The notes under the pieces are model-generated. The model was not told the origin of the DNA, did not search any database, and saw only the letters and a list, made by a program, of their open reading frames with translations. A program made the position numbers and the translations under genes. From Microbacterium sp. zg-Y625 (GTDB taxonomy: Bacteria > Actinomycetota > Actinomycetes > Actinomycetales > Microbacteriaceae), in the NCBI RefSeq assembly GCF_030246925.1, contig NZ_CP126740.1, forward strand, positions 3,100,001 to 3,164,000: a DNA stretch of 64,000 nt. Reading direction: 5' to 3'. Numbering within the stretch: position 1 is the first letter of the stretch; each line of letters begins with the position of its first letter. Positions 44,937 through 53,411 of this stretch are shown here, in pieces.

Positions 44937-46319
44937 TCACTCCGACAGGGCGGAAGTCAGCGCCTGCAGATCGTCGCCGCGCCACGCCTGCTCCAGCGCC
45001 TCGTCGACGCGCGCCGCGCCGAGGACCGGCAGGGCGAGGGTCCGGAACTTGTCCTCGATGTCGGCGTCGCTGAGCGGATTTTCCGGTTCCCCGAGCGGGT
45101 GGTGCACCCGCGCGCGCACGACTGCTCCGCCCTGCAGGGTGATCTCCACCTCGGCGGCCCGCTCCCGCGGATACGCGGACTGCGCCGCCTCGTCGAGGTG
45201 CACCGTGACGCGCTGCGCGAGCGCCTGCACGTCCGGGTCGCCGAGACGATCCGGCTCGAAGGTGCGGAGGTCGACCGTGCCGTGCAGGAGGGCGGCCGAG
45301 ACGGCGAACGGCAGGCTGAACTGCGCCTGCATGACGGTGGTGGGGTCGCGTCTGTCCAGCCGGGCGGCGAGCTCGAACGTGCCGACGCGGATCCGCTCGA
45401 TCCGAGAACGATCGTCGCCGACGAGGACACGCAGCTGTCGCGCCGCGTCGATCGCCCCGTGCAGGTGGCGACAGCACGGGTAGGGCTTGACGTAGGTGCG
45501 CAACGCGCGCCACGAGCTGCCGAGCCCGTCCAGCAGCACATCCGGCTTCCACTCCCCCCGGGCGAAGGCCGCGAAGTACCCGTCCTTCCCCTCGAGGATC
45601 GTGTGGGGCCCGAAAACGCCCGCCGCGGCGAGCTCGGCACACATCACGCCCTCGCGCGCAGCCTTGCCGGTGTGCAGTCGCTTCACCTCGGAGCCGTGCG
45701 CATGGTATTCGCGCAGCCCTCCGGCGGAGGATCCGGCCAGGCCCAGCGCGCCGGACATCTGCTCCGGCGACAGCCGCAGCAGGTGGCCGACGGCCGCCGT
45801 CGCGCCGAACACGCCGGCCGCGGGGGTGTTGTGGAAGCCCGCCCGCAGCACGCTCGGGTGCCCCGCCTCGGCGATGCGGGTGGTGACCTCCACGCCCACG
45901 ACCGCTGCGGCGGCGACGTCGTCGATGCCGGCGCCCCGCGCTTCGCCGACGGCGAGCACGGCGGGCACGACGCACCCGCCGGGGTGCACGGACCCTGGGG
46001 TGTAGCCGTCGTCGAGCTCGAGACCGTGGGCGGCCGCGCCATTGACGTAGGCGGCGGCCGTGGCGGTGAGGCGCGGACCGCCGATGACCGTGGCCGCGCG
46101 GCCCGGTTCGGCGGCACGGAAGTGCTCGCGCAGCGTGCGGGACAGCTCTGTCCGGCTGCCGGCCGACGCTGCGGCGAGGTAGTCGATGATCATCCGGCGC
46201 CCGTGGTGGACCAGCTCGGGTGGCAGGTCGGCGCCGCTGGCCCACGCGGCGATGGTCCGCGTCGCGGATGCCCTCGGGTCCGGCGCGGCCACCGGGGGTG
46301 TGGGGGTCGCCGATGACAT
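44937..46319 (-). CDS. MmgE/PrpD family protein 3
   Basis: 460 residues. MIIDYLAAASAGS, AAYVNGAAAHGLELDDGYTPGSVHPGGCVVPAVLAVGEA, VGVEVTTRIAEAGHPSVLRAGFHNTPAAGVFGATAAVGHLL and LRTYVKPYPCCRHLHGAIDA are family blocks. The third paralogue in the window, 41 bases upstream of protein 2 in one leftward unit headed by an operator at 46368-46380. Adjacent non-identical MmgE/PrpD genes may form a heteromer or act on successive intermediates. Confidence 0.87.
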   Translation of the reverse strand: MSSATPTPPVAAPDPRASATRTIAAWASGADLPPELVHHGRRMIIDYLAAASAGSRTELSRTLREHFRAAEPGRAATVIGGPRLTATAAAYVNGAAAHGLELDDGYTPGSVHPGGCVVPAVLAVGEARGAGIDDVAAAAVVGVEVTTRIAEAGHPSVLRAGFHNTPAAGVFGATAAVGHLLRLSPEQMSGALGLAGSSAGGLREYHAHGSEVKRLHTGKAAREGVMCAELAAAGVFGPHTILEGKDGYFAAFARGEWKPDVLLDGLGSSWRALRTYVKPYPCCRHLHGAIDAARQLRVLVGDDRSRIERIRVGTFELAARLDRRDPTTVMQAQFSLPFAVSAALLHGTVDLRTFEPDRLGDPDVQALAQRVTVHLDEAAQSAYPRERAAEVEITLQGGAVVRARVHHPLGEPENPLSDADIEDKFRTLALPVLGAARVDEALEQAWRGDDLQALTSALSE

Positions 46320-46367
46320 GAGGCCTCGATCCTGCTCTGTCGCCGCTGACGCGGGCGGAATCTACGT

Positions 46368-46380
46368 AATATACAATATA
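46368..46380. promoter_or_regulatory. GntR-type operator, second MmgE/PrpD operon
   Basis: AATATACAATATA is the complement of TATATTGTATATT and matches the copy at 32722-32734 in 12 of 13 bases. It lies 49 bases upstream of the MmgE/PrpD 3 start and marks the right-hand limit of the motif in the window. Confidence 0.7.
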
Positions 46381-46431
46381 CCACGTCCACGATCCGTCGC
46401 GCTGGGGCGACCAGGCTCACCACCGCCGGTG

Positions 46432-47280
46432 TCAGACCGCCCGGTCCAGCGCCGCCGGGATGTGCTCCGCCCACTCCGCGGGCGACTCCGCCGCGGGTGC
46501 CGCCGGCAGCGTGCCGGTGCCGTCGGGATGCGGGATCGCCGCGAGCAGATCCCGCGTGTACGGGTGCACGGGGTCGGCCCAGACGAGCGGGGTCGGCCCC
46601 GACTCCACGATGCGCCCGCGGTACATCACCGCCACCCGGTCGGCCATGAGCCGCACCACCGAGAGGTCGTGCGAGATGAAGAGCATCCCGGCACCGGACT
46701 CCAGGCACAGCGTGCGCATCATGCCCGCGACGGATGCCTGTGCCGAGGCGTCCAACGCCGAGATCGGCTCGTCCGCGACGATGAGGTCCGGCCGCGCGGC
46801 GAGCGCCCGGGCGATCGCAACGCGCTGGCGCTGACCGCCCGACAGCTGGTGCGGATACCGGCGCGCGAACGACGCCGCGAGCCCGACCGCCTCGAGCCAC
46901 TCCTCCGGTCGCGCCGACACCACACCCCGACCGCGCGCGGCGCGGGCGCCGTCGGCGATCTGCTGCGCGACGCGCACGCGGGGGTTCAGCGACGAGTTCG
47001 GATCCTGGAAGACCATCTGCATCGCCGTGAGCGCCGCGGGGCGAGTCCGAAGTCCCAGCGGCGGCACCGCGGCCCCGTGGTACGACACGGCGCCGGAGTG
47101 GGGGCGCTCCATGCCGACCACGGCGCGGGCGGTCGATGACTTGCCGCAGCCGCTCTCGCCGACGAGCGCCAGCACCTCCCCCGGCACGATGCGCAGCGAC
47201 ACGCCGTCCACCGCGCGCAGCGCGCCGCGGCCGCCGTACTCGACGACCAGGTCGTCGACCTCGAGGATCGGAGCGGTCAT
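46432..47280 (-). CDS. ABC transporter ATPase, DppF/OppF type (second system)
   Basis: 282 residues from ATG 47280, overlapping the stop of the next ATPase by four bases. Walker A is GESGCGKSSTAR, the signature is SGGQRQRVAIARAL, and Walker B is LIVADEPISALD. Distal gene of a five-gene importer operon transcribed leftwards from 51.7 kb. Confidence 0.93.
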   Translation of the reverse strand: MTAPILEVDDLVVEYGGRGALRAVDGVSLRIVPGEVLALVGESGCGKSSTARAVVGMERPHSGAVSYHGAAVPPLGLRTRPAALTAMQMVFQDPNSSLNPRVRVAQQIADGARAARGRGVVSARPEEWLEAVGLAASFARRYPHQLSGGQRQRVAIARALAARPDLIVADEPISALDASAQASVAGMMRTLCLESGAGMLFISHDLSVVRLMADRVAVMYRGRIVESGPTPLVWADPVHPYTRDLLAAIPHPDGTGTLPAAPAAESPAEWAEHIPAALDRAV

Positions 47281-48101
47281 CGTTCGTCCTCCTGCGGGAT
47301 CTCGCCCGCGACGAGCGGCTCCTGTGCGTCGGGCATGGCCGCCAGCAGCTCTCGCGTGTACTCGTGGGCAGGGGCGGTGAACACCTGCGCACGTGTCCCC
47401 GCTTCGACGATGCGGCCGTGGCGCATCACCGCGACGTCGTCGGCGATGGCGCTCATCACGCCGAGGTCGTGGGTGACCAGGAGCACGGCGAGGTTCCGCT
47501 CGATCGCCAGGTCGCGCAGCAGGTGCAGCATGCCGGCCTGCACGGTGACGTCGAGCGCCGTCGTCGGCTCGTCTGCCAGCAGCACCTCGGGGTCGCAGGC
47601 CAGGGCGATCGCGATCGCCACCCGCTGGCGCTGCCCGCCGGAGAACTGGTGCGGGAACTTCGTCAGCGCCGCGTCGGGATGCGGCACCCGCACTCGGTCG
47701 AGCATCTCCGCAGCCCGCGTGCGCGCCTGTGCCCGCGAGAGGCCGAGGTGGGTGCGCATCACGTCCGTCAGCTGCGCGCCGACGGTGAGCTGCGGATGCA
47801 GGCTCGCCGACGGGTCCTGGAACACCATCCCGATGCGACGGCCCCGGACGGCGCGGTACCGGCGCGACGGCATCCCGATGAGCTCTTCGTCGCCGAGCCG
47901 GATCGAGCCGCTCGCCGTGCCGCCCGCCGGCAGCAGGCCGAGCACCGCCATCGCCGTCATGCTCTTGCCCGACCCCGATTCGCCGGCCAGGCCCTGCACC
48001 GCGCCGGGGCGCAGCGCCAGGTCGATGCCGCGCACGACCTCGGTGCGGGCACCGCGAGGTCCCAGTTCGACGCGGAGGTCGCTGATCGTGAGGGCGTTCA
48101 C
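47277..48101 (-). CDS. ABC transporter ATPase, DppD/OppD type (second system)
   Basis: 274 residues. Walker A is GESGSGKSMTAM, the signature is SGGQRQRVAIAIAL, and Walker B is VLLADEPTTALD. It lacks the long Cys-containing C-terminal extension of the first system's DppD. Overlaps both neighbours by four bases. Confidence 0.92.
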   Translation of the reverse strand: MNALTISDLRVELGPRGARTEVVRGIDLALRPGAVQGLAGESGSGKSMTAMAVLGLLPAGGTASGSIRLGDEELIGMPSRRYRAVRGRRIGMVFQDPSASLHPQLTVGAQLTDVMRTHLGLSRAQARTRAAEMLDRVRVPHPDAALTKFPHQFSGGQRQRVAIAIALACDPEVLLADEPTTALDVTVQAGMLHLLRDLAIERNLAVLLVTHDLGVMSAIADDVAVMRHGRIVEAGTRAQVFTAPAHEYTRELLAAMPDAQEPLVAGEIPQEDER

Positions 48102-49006
48102 CGAGCCTCCTCCTTCGCAGCGGTCGCCGGGGCGGGCTCGGCGGGACGCTCCCGGGCGGCCAGCGGGTCGAGGGCGTCGCGCAGCGAGTCACCGATGAAG
48201 TTGAACGCCATGACGACCGTGAGGATCGCAAGACCCGGGAACACCCCCAGCCACCAGGCGTCGATGTGCTGCATCGCCGCGGAGATCATCGCGCCCCACT
48301 CGGGGGTGGGCGGCTGCGCGCCGAGTCCCAGGAACGACAGGCCCGACAGCAGCAGGATCGCCGTGCCGATGTCGAGCGCGGCGAGCACGAGCACCGGTCC
48401 GCCCACGTTGGGGAGGATGTCCACGCGCAGCGACCGCAGCGGCGAGAAGCCGAGCAGCCTGCCGGCGATGACGTAGTTCTGGTGGCGGAGGCTCAGCACC
48501 AGCGATCGGGTGATGCGGGCGTACTGCGGCCAGGCGACGATGATGCCGGCGATCACCGCATTCATGATCGAGGGGCCGAGCGCGGCGGCGATCACCATGG
48601 CCAGGATCACGGTCGGAAAGGCCATCACCATGTCGGTGATGCGCATGAGCACCTCGTCGACCCAGCCGCCGATGTAGCCCGCGACAGCGCCGACGGTCGT
48701 GCCGATGAGCATGGCGCACACCACGAGCACGAGGGCGAGCGGGATGGTCGTCTGCGCACCCGCCAGCAGGCGGGAGAAGACGTCGCGACCGTTGGCATCC
48801 GTCCCCATGATCGCTTCGACGCTGGGAGCCTGCAGGCGCGGCAGCTGCTGCGCGAGCGGGTCGTGCGGCGTGATCCACGGGGCGAGGATCGCCACGAGGA
48901 CCCACGCGGCGGCGATGACGACGCCGACGACGGCCAGCGGCGAGCGCCACGCGGCGGGAAGACGGCGGCGCCGAGGGGCGACGCGGGCGGGCAGCAGCAG
49001 GTTCAT
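48098..49006 (-). CDS. ABC transporter permease, DppC type (second system)
   Basis: 302 residues, six membrane helices. The OppC-type opening LAVVGVVIAAAWVLVAILAPWITPHDPLAQQLPRLQAPS, the EAA loop RSLVLSLRHQNYVIAGRLLGFSPLRSLRVDILPN, and the late MAFNFIGDSLRDALDP are family blocks. Overlaps the DppB gene by four bases. Confidence 0.92.
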   Translation of the reverse strand: MNLLLPARVAPRRRRLPAAWRSPLAVVGVVIAAAWVLVAILAPWITPHDPLAQQLPRLQAPSVEAIMGTDANGRDVFSRLLAGAQTTIPLALVLVVCAMLIGTTVGAVAGYIGGWVDEVLMRITDMVMAFPTVILAMVIAAALGPSIMNAVIAGIIVAWPQYARITRSLVLSLRHQNYVIAGRLLGFSPLRSLRVDILPNVGGPVLVLAALDIGTAILLLSGLSFLGLGAQPPTPEWGAMISAAMQHIDAWWLGVFPGLAILTVVMAFNFIGDSLRDALDPLAARERPAEPAPATAAKEEAR

Positions 49007-50067
49007 GACAGCCTCACCCGGGGGTCCAGCGCGCCGTACAGGATGTCGATCACGAGATTGATGACGAGGTAGATGACGCCGACGACGAGCCCCACGCCGG
49101 TGACGGCGAGCAGGTCCAGGCCCTTGGCGGCGTTGTAGGCGTAGGTGCCGAGACCGGGCCAGGCGAAGACCGCCTCGACGAGCACGGTGCCCGACAGCAG
49201 CGTGCCGAACGCGATGCCCACCATGGTGAGGATCGGCAGCGCCGCCCCCCGCAGCACGTAGCCGAAGACGACGCGCGGTCCGCTCAGTCCCTTGGCACGC
49301 GCCGCGCGGGCGTAGTCGGCGTCGAGCACTTCGAGCACCGAGGTGCGGATGAAGCGGGTGAGCAGCGCGATCGTGAACAGGCTCAGCACGAACACGGGCA
49401 GAGCCAGGTGGCTGACGGCGTCGAAGAACCCGACCGAGTCGCCGTTGAGCAGGAAGTCGATGGTGTGGAATCCCGTGACGCGCGGCGGCGGCGTGATGGT
49501 CGGCGACAGCCGCCCCGACCCGCGCACCCAGCCGAGCTCGAGGAAGAAGAAGTTGTACGCCAGGATCGCCATCCAGAAGGTCGGGATGCTGAGCCCGACC
49601 AGCGAGACCACCCGCACGACCTGATCGGTGGCCTTGCCCCGGCGGTACGCGGCGAGCGTGCCGAGCACGATCGCGACGGCAAGGCTCAGGATGATCGCGT
49701 AGAAAGCGACCTCACCCGTGGCGGGGACGGCCTTGGCGAGGTCGTCGACCACCGGGCGGCCCGTCGTGATCGACGTGCCGAGGTCGCCCTGCAGCAGGTT
49801 GCCGAGATACAGCACGAAGCGCTCCGGCACCGACTTGTTCAGTCCGTACTTCTCCTCGTAGGCGGCCACGGTGGCCGGGTTGGACGAGGCGCCCTCACCC
49901 AGTGCGGCGCGCACCGGGTCGCCGGGCACCAGGACGGTGAGCAAGAAGGTCACCAGCACGACGCCCAAGAGCAGGATGACGGAGGTGCCCGCCCGCCGCA
50001 CCAGGTAGCGGGCCAGCGTGTGCCGGCCGGCTCCGGTGCGACGAGCGGGCGTGGTGGACGTCGTCAC
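49003..50067 (-). CDS. ABC transporter permease, DppB type (second system)
   Basis: 354 residues. RYLVRRAGTSVILLLGVVLVTFLLTVLVPGDPVRAALG and the EAA loop RTSVLEVLDADYARAARAKGLSGPRVVFGYVLRGAALP define DppB. The loop between helices 4 and 5 carries an insertion (RGSGRLSPTITPPPRVTGFHTID) often seen in actinobacterial members. It follows the binding-protein stop by one base. Confidence 0.92.
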   Translation of the reverse strand: MTTSTTPARRTGAGRHTLARYLVRRAGTSVILLLGVVLVTFLLTVLVPGDPVRAALGEGASSNPATVAAYEEKYGLNKSVPERFVLYLGNLLQGDLGTSITTGRPVVDDLAKAVPATGEVAFYAIILSLAVAIVLGTLAAYRRGKATDQVVRVVSLVGLSIPTFWMAILAYNFFFLELGWVRGSGRLSPTITPPPRVTGFHTIDFLLNGDSVGFFDAVSHLALPVFVLSLFTIALLTRFIRTSVLEVLDADYARAARAKGLSGPRVVFGYVLRGAALPILTMVGIAFGTLLSGTVLVEAVFAWPGLGTYAYNAAKGLDLLAVTGVGLVVGVIYLVINLVIDILYGALDPRVRLS

Positions 50068-50068
50068 G

Positions 50069-51658
50069 TCACTGCGTGGGGGAAAGCGCGGTGAGGTCGA
50101 GCGTCCACGTCGGGTTGTACGTCAGTCCGCTCACGGTGTCGTCGGCGGCGATGTTGTTGCCGGGGACGATGAGCGGAACGAACGGACCAGATTGCTGCAT
50201 GGCGGTGGCGTAGGCGCGGAACGCCTCGGTGCGCTCCTCGACCGACGTGGCATTGCGCGCCGCGTCGACGAGCGCGGCGATGTCGGCGGATGCCGCGGCA
50301 TCCCATCCCGCGCGCAGGCCCACCTTCTCGCCCGGACCGAACGGCAGGAACGACGAGGAGTCGGCGTAGTCGGGGCCCCAGTACCACATCGAGAACGCCT
50401 CGGTGCCGTTGACGTACGGGTCGATCTCGGTGGCGAACGGCGCGGGAGCGAGCTCGACGTTGATGCCGGCGGCCTTCAGCTGGTCCTGCACGCGCTCGGC
50501 CACGGGCGTGAACTCGACGCCGCCGACCGGGTTGTCGTTGGGGAACTGCAGCTTGACCGTCTCACCGGCATAGCCGGACTCCGCCAGCGCGGCCTGCGCA
50601 CGGTCGAGGTCCTGGTCGGCGCCGTCGGCGAGCGCGCCGGCGAACATCGGCGGGATGACCCCGGTGGCCTGCTCGGCGCCCGCGCCGGCCAGCTCGAGGA
50701 TCTTGTCGTAATCCAGCGCGTAGCGCACGGCCTCGGCGAACTTCGGGCTCGCGGTGGCGGGGCCGACCTCGGCGTTCTGGTTGATGAGCAGGAAGATCGT
50801 CTCGGCAGACGGCACGGAGTCGACGGTGAACCCGTCGCCCAGTCCCTCGACCTGGTCGCCGTTCAGGTCGACCGCGATGTGGGAGTCGCCGCCCTTGAGA
50901 TTGATCAGCTGCGTCGCGCTCTCCGTGACGTTGCGCACCACGATCTTGTCGTACGCCGCAGGCGTGGGCCCGTTGTACTCGGGGTTCTCGACCAGCACGA
51001 CCTGGGTGGTGAGGTCGAGCGAATCCAGCAGGTACGGTCCGGAACCGGCGGACGCGCCGTCGAGGAACGTCTGCGCGGCATCGGCGGTGTCGGTGGCGCC
51101 GCCGTTGGCCTCGACTTCTTCGGCGTTGAGGATCGACAGCGAGGGGTTGGTCACGATGGCCGGCAGCTGCAACGACGGCTTCTCGGTCTTCAGCACGACG
51201 GTGGCGTCGTCGACCTTCTCCACCGTGATGCCGGCCATGAGGAAGTTGGCCTTGGAGTCGGTCATGCCCGCCACGCGCTCCAGCGAGAACACGACGTCGT
51301 CCGCCGTCACGGGGGAACCGTCCGAGAACACCCGGTCCTCGTCGAGGGTGAAGGTGAACTCGGTGGCGTCGTCGTTCTGCTCCATCGTCGCCAGCGCCGG
51401 CTGCGGCGTGGTGTCGTCGCCCTCGAGGGTGAGCAGCGTGTCGTACACCGCGTGCAGCACCATGTTGCCCGTGGGCACGTAGTTTCGGCCGGGGTCGCCG
51501 GTCTCGAGCGAGAAGGCGGTGTCGACGACGAGCGTGCCGGACGCGCTGTCGCCACCGTCTGCGTCGGTGTTCGCCGAGTTGCCGCCGGAGCAGCCGGCGA
51601 GCGCAAGCGCGGAAACCGCGACGAGCGCGGCAGCGGCACGGGTGTGGGGTCGGGCCAC
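50069..51658 (-). CDS. ABC transporter substrate-binding lipoprotein, family 5 (second system)
   Basis: 529 residues from GTG 51658, chosen because CAGGAGG stands eight bases before it and VARPHTRAAAALVAVSALALAGC forms a complete lipoprotein signal. Family-5 blocks are FSLETGDPGRNYVPTGNMVLHAVYDTLLTLEGDD and VFSDGSPVTADDVVFSLERV. It determines specificity of the importer; peptide-like or amine ligands are usual for the family. First gene of the operon, divergent from an Lrp/AsnC regulator. Confidence 0.9.
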   Translation of the reverse strand: MARPHTRAAAALVAVSALALAGCSGGNSANTDADGGDSASGTLVVDTAFSLETGDPGRNYVPTGNMVLHAVYDTLLTLEGDDTTPQPALATMEQNDDATEFTFTLDEDRVFSDGSPVTADDVVFSLERVAGMTDSKANFLMAGITVEKVDDATVVLKTEKPSLQLPAIVTNPSLSILNAEEVEANGGATDTADAAQTFLDGASAGSGPYLLDSLDLTTQVVLVENPEYNGPTPAAYDKIVVRNVTESATQLINLKGGDSHIAVDLNGDQVEGLGDGFTVDSVPSAETIFLLINQNAEVGPATASPKFAEAVRYALDYDKILELAGAGAEQATGVIPPMFAGALADGADQDLDRAQAALAESGYAGETVKLQFPNDNPVGGVEFTPVAERVQDQLKAAGINVELAPAPFATEIDPYVNGTEAFSMWYWGPDYADSSSFLPFGPGEKVGLRAGWDAAASADIAALVDAARNATSVEERTEAFRAYATAMQQSGPFVPLIVPGNNIAADDTVSGLTYNPTWTLDLTALSPTQ

Positions 51659-51757
51659 GGGCGGGTCCTCCTGAAATCGCATGCTGGACATCTCGAGAGG
51701 GTCCAGCGGGTTTTCGGGCACTCTATCCGAGATTGAGTCACCGACGCGCACTTTCCG

Positions 51758-51786
51758 TTGACGGACGTAACACGCGGGTGCAATAT
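51758..51786 (+). promoter_or_regulatory. Promoter of the Lrp/AsnC regulator gene
   Basis: TTGACG (51758-51763) and CAATAT (51781-51786) are 17 bases apart. Transcription from here would begin near 51793, which supports the start codon at 51809 rather than any upstream one. Confidence 0.5.
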
Positions 51787-51808
51787 GTCCAACATGAGGG
51801 AACCGCGC

Positions 51809-52366
51809 ATGCACTCGGCTGGACGATCGGCCGTCCAGATCGATGAAATCGGCTACGACATCCTCCGCGCGCTGAGAGATGACGGTCGTGTTTCAATCGC
51901 CGCACTGGCGGCACGGGTCGGCATCTCGCGGGCGAGCGCCTACAGCCGGGTGGAGGCACTCACCCGCGCGGGGGTCATCACCGGGTACTCGGCGCGGGTC
52001 GATCCTGCCAAGGCGGGTCTCGGGGTCTGCGCGCTGGTGTTCTGCTCCGTGCACCCGCAGAGCTGGGAGGAGTTCTTCGCCGCGGTGCGGGCTCTTCCCG
52101 AGGTCGAATCGGCGAAGATCACCACGGGTGAGCACGACATCATGCTGCTCGTGCGCAGCGTCGACGTCGAAGGCATCCACTCGCTCGTCGTGGGCGGCAT
52201 CGCTCTGCTGCCGCAGGTGGCGCGCGTGGAGACCGTGCTGATCCTCAACGAGGTGTTCGAGCGGCCCTACGTGCTGCCCACCGACATCCCGGCCCGCGAA
52301 GAGGTGCTGCCCGAGAGGGGCCTGATGAGCTACGTGGCGACGAGCTCGGATCGTCCGTCGGGCTGA
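51809..52366 (+). CDS. Lrp/AsnC-family transcription regulator
   Basis: 185 residues if started at ATG 51809 (GAGGGA eight bases before); ATGs at 51785 and 51794 are alternatives. Helix-turn-helix: IDEIGYDILRALRDDGRVSIAALAARVGISRASAYSRVEALTRAGVITGY. The RAM effector domain follows, with VESAKITTGEHDIMLLVRSVDVEGIHSLV. Lrp/AsnC proteins sense amino acids. The divergent family-5 ABC importer is the obvious target, hinting that it carries an amino-acid-related ligand (inference). Confidence 0.9.
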   Translation: MHSAGRSAVQIDEIGYDILRALRDDGRVSIAALAARVGISRASAYSRVEALTRAGVITGYSARVDPAKAGLGVCALVFCSVHPQSWEEFFAAVRALPEVESAKITTGEHDIMLLVRSVDVEGIHSLVVGGIALLPQVARVETVLILNEVFERPYVLPTDIPAREEVLPERGLMSYVATSSDRPSG

Positions 52367-52373
52367 CGCGCGC

Positions 52374-52715
52374 TCAGAGCTGGATGCACACGCTCTCGTG
52401 GTCGACGCCGTCGACGACGAAGCTCTCCACCAGGCGGAGGCGGCCGTCCTCAGCGCGCTCCGCACGGCTGTCGGCGGAGCCGCGCACAACGCTTCCGTCG
52501 GCGGCGAGCGCGTGGGCGAACGAGATGCCGACCACGTCGCCGTCCACGCTGCCGACGAAGCGCCCCTCGGTCACGGTGTCGCCGGTGTACTCTCCCCACA
52601 CCAGCAGGCCGTCCTGGTGGTACGTGAAGGTGGTCGGGGACTGCGGATCGACGACGCTGGCGGTGGAGGAGACCATCGCGAACCGCTGACCGTCGAGGTT
52701 GATCGGGGAGGGCAT
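52374..52715 (-). CDS. Small beta-rich protein of the family often mislabelled N-acetylglutamate synthase
   Basis: 113 residues. The pattern FTYHQDGLLVWGEYTGDTVTEGRFVGSVDGDVVGISFAHA, then RGSADSRAERAEDGRLRLVESF, is that of small single-domain bacterial proteins commonly annotated as n-acetylglutamate synthase without biochemical support. No acetyltransferase motif is present. Function unknown. Convergent with the Lrp gene with seven bases between stops. Confidence 0.7.
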   Translation of the reverse strand: MPSPINLDGQRFAMVSSTASVVDPQSPTTFTYHQDGLLVWGEYTGDTVTEGRFVGSVDGDVVGISFAHALAADGSVVRGSADSRAERAEDGRLRLVESFVVDGVDHESVCIQL

Positions 52716-52811
52716 CCCACGAGTATCGCGTGAGACAGGCGCCTTGTGCCAAACCGGGCGACCCGCCCGATTCGACGCGCGGCGCGGGTCGAGCCCCTCC
52801 CTCCCGCCCCG

Positions 52812-53270
52812 TCAGCCGCAGAGGGCCGTCAGCTCGTCGATGGACTCCTGCGCGTCGCGGCTGTCGTCCACGAGGTCGCTCTGGACCTCGGCCAGCAGCG
52901 GCGCGTCGTCGGCGGCGGCCTGCAGCTGGTCGATCAGCAGGCCGACTTCCCTCATGTCCTCATCGATGTCCTCGAGCTCGTCACGCACCCGCACGTTCGT
53001 CACCTGCCCCCGTGCGGCCTGCAGATCGTCCGTGGCGGACTGGATCGACTCCGATGCCGCCGTGTAGTCCTCGTCATCCACGAGGGCGAGCGCTTCCGAG
53101 AGCGCATCCTCCGCGTCCTGGGCCGCGCCCTCAGCGATGTCACAGGCTTCGGCGACGGATTGCTCGGTCGTCGACTGCGTGGCGCCGCCGTCCGTCGCCC
53201 CGCGGACGCTGCAGCCCGAGACGGTGAGCAGGATGATGGCCGCGAGCGCAGCCGTCGTGACCTTGCGCAT
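52812..53270 (-). CDS. Small helical lipoprotein, function unknown
   Basis: 152 residues from ATG 53270 with GGAGGACATC upstream. Lipoprotein signal RKVTTAALAAIILLTVSGCSV, then an acidic, mostly helical mature part with repeated short helices (GAAQDAEDALSEALALVDDEDYTAASESIQSATDDLQAARG). Two cysteines flank it (EACDIA and the terminal LCG) and may join its ends. No enzyme motif; a cell-surface helical bundle is the likely fold. Confidence 0.75.
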   Translation of the reverse strand: MRKVTTAALAAIILLTVSGCSVRGATDGGATQSTTEQSVAEACDIAEGAAQDAEDALSEALALVDDEDYTAASESIQSATDDLQAARGQVTNVRVRDELEDIDEDMREVGLLIDQLQAAADDAPLLAEVQSDLVDDSRDAQESIDELTALCG

Positions 53271-53411
53271 GATGTCCTCCATGGCGTGCGGTGTTCGTGG
53301 CGGCCACGGTACGTCCCGACCGAGCGCCGCGCCAGGCCCACGGCGAGGTCCCGCTTTGGCCCCTGCGCCGCGCCGCGGGGGGTGAGCACAACCGCCCGCT
53401 ACCGTTGCAGC

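Noticed and set aside
43510..46245. A single 911-codon protein on the minus strand
   Set aside because: Only the part from ATG 44895 matches MmgE/PrpD and has a ribosome site; the upstream part is antisense shadow in Arg/Ala/Gly-rich code over the real MmgE/PrpD gene 44937-46319.
18625..46380. Integrative element with integrase and attachment sites
   Set aside because: No integrase, relaxase or direct repeats at the edges; tRNA-Gly at 15.0 kb is 3.6 kb away and I see no repeat of its 3' end near 46-52 kb.
52374..52715. N-acetylglutamate synthase
   Set aside because: The protein is 113 residues, beta-rich, and has no acetyltransferase motif; the common label is not supported.
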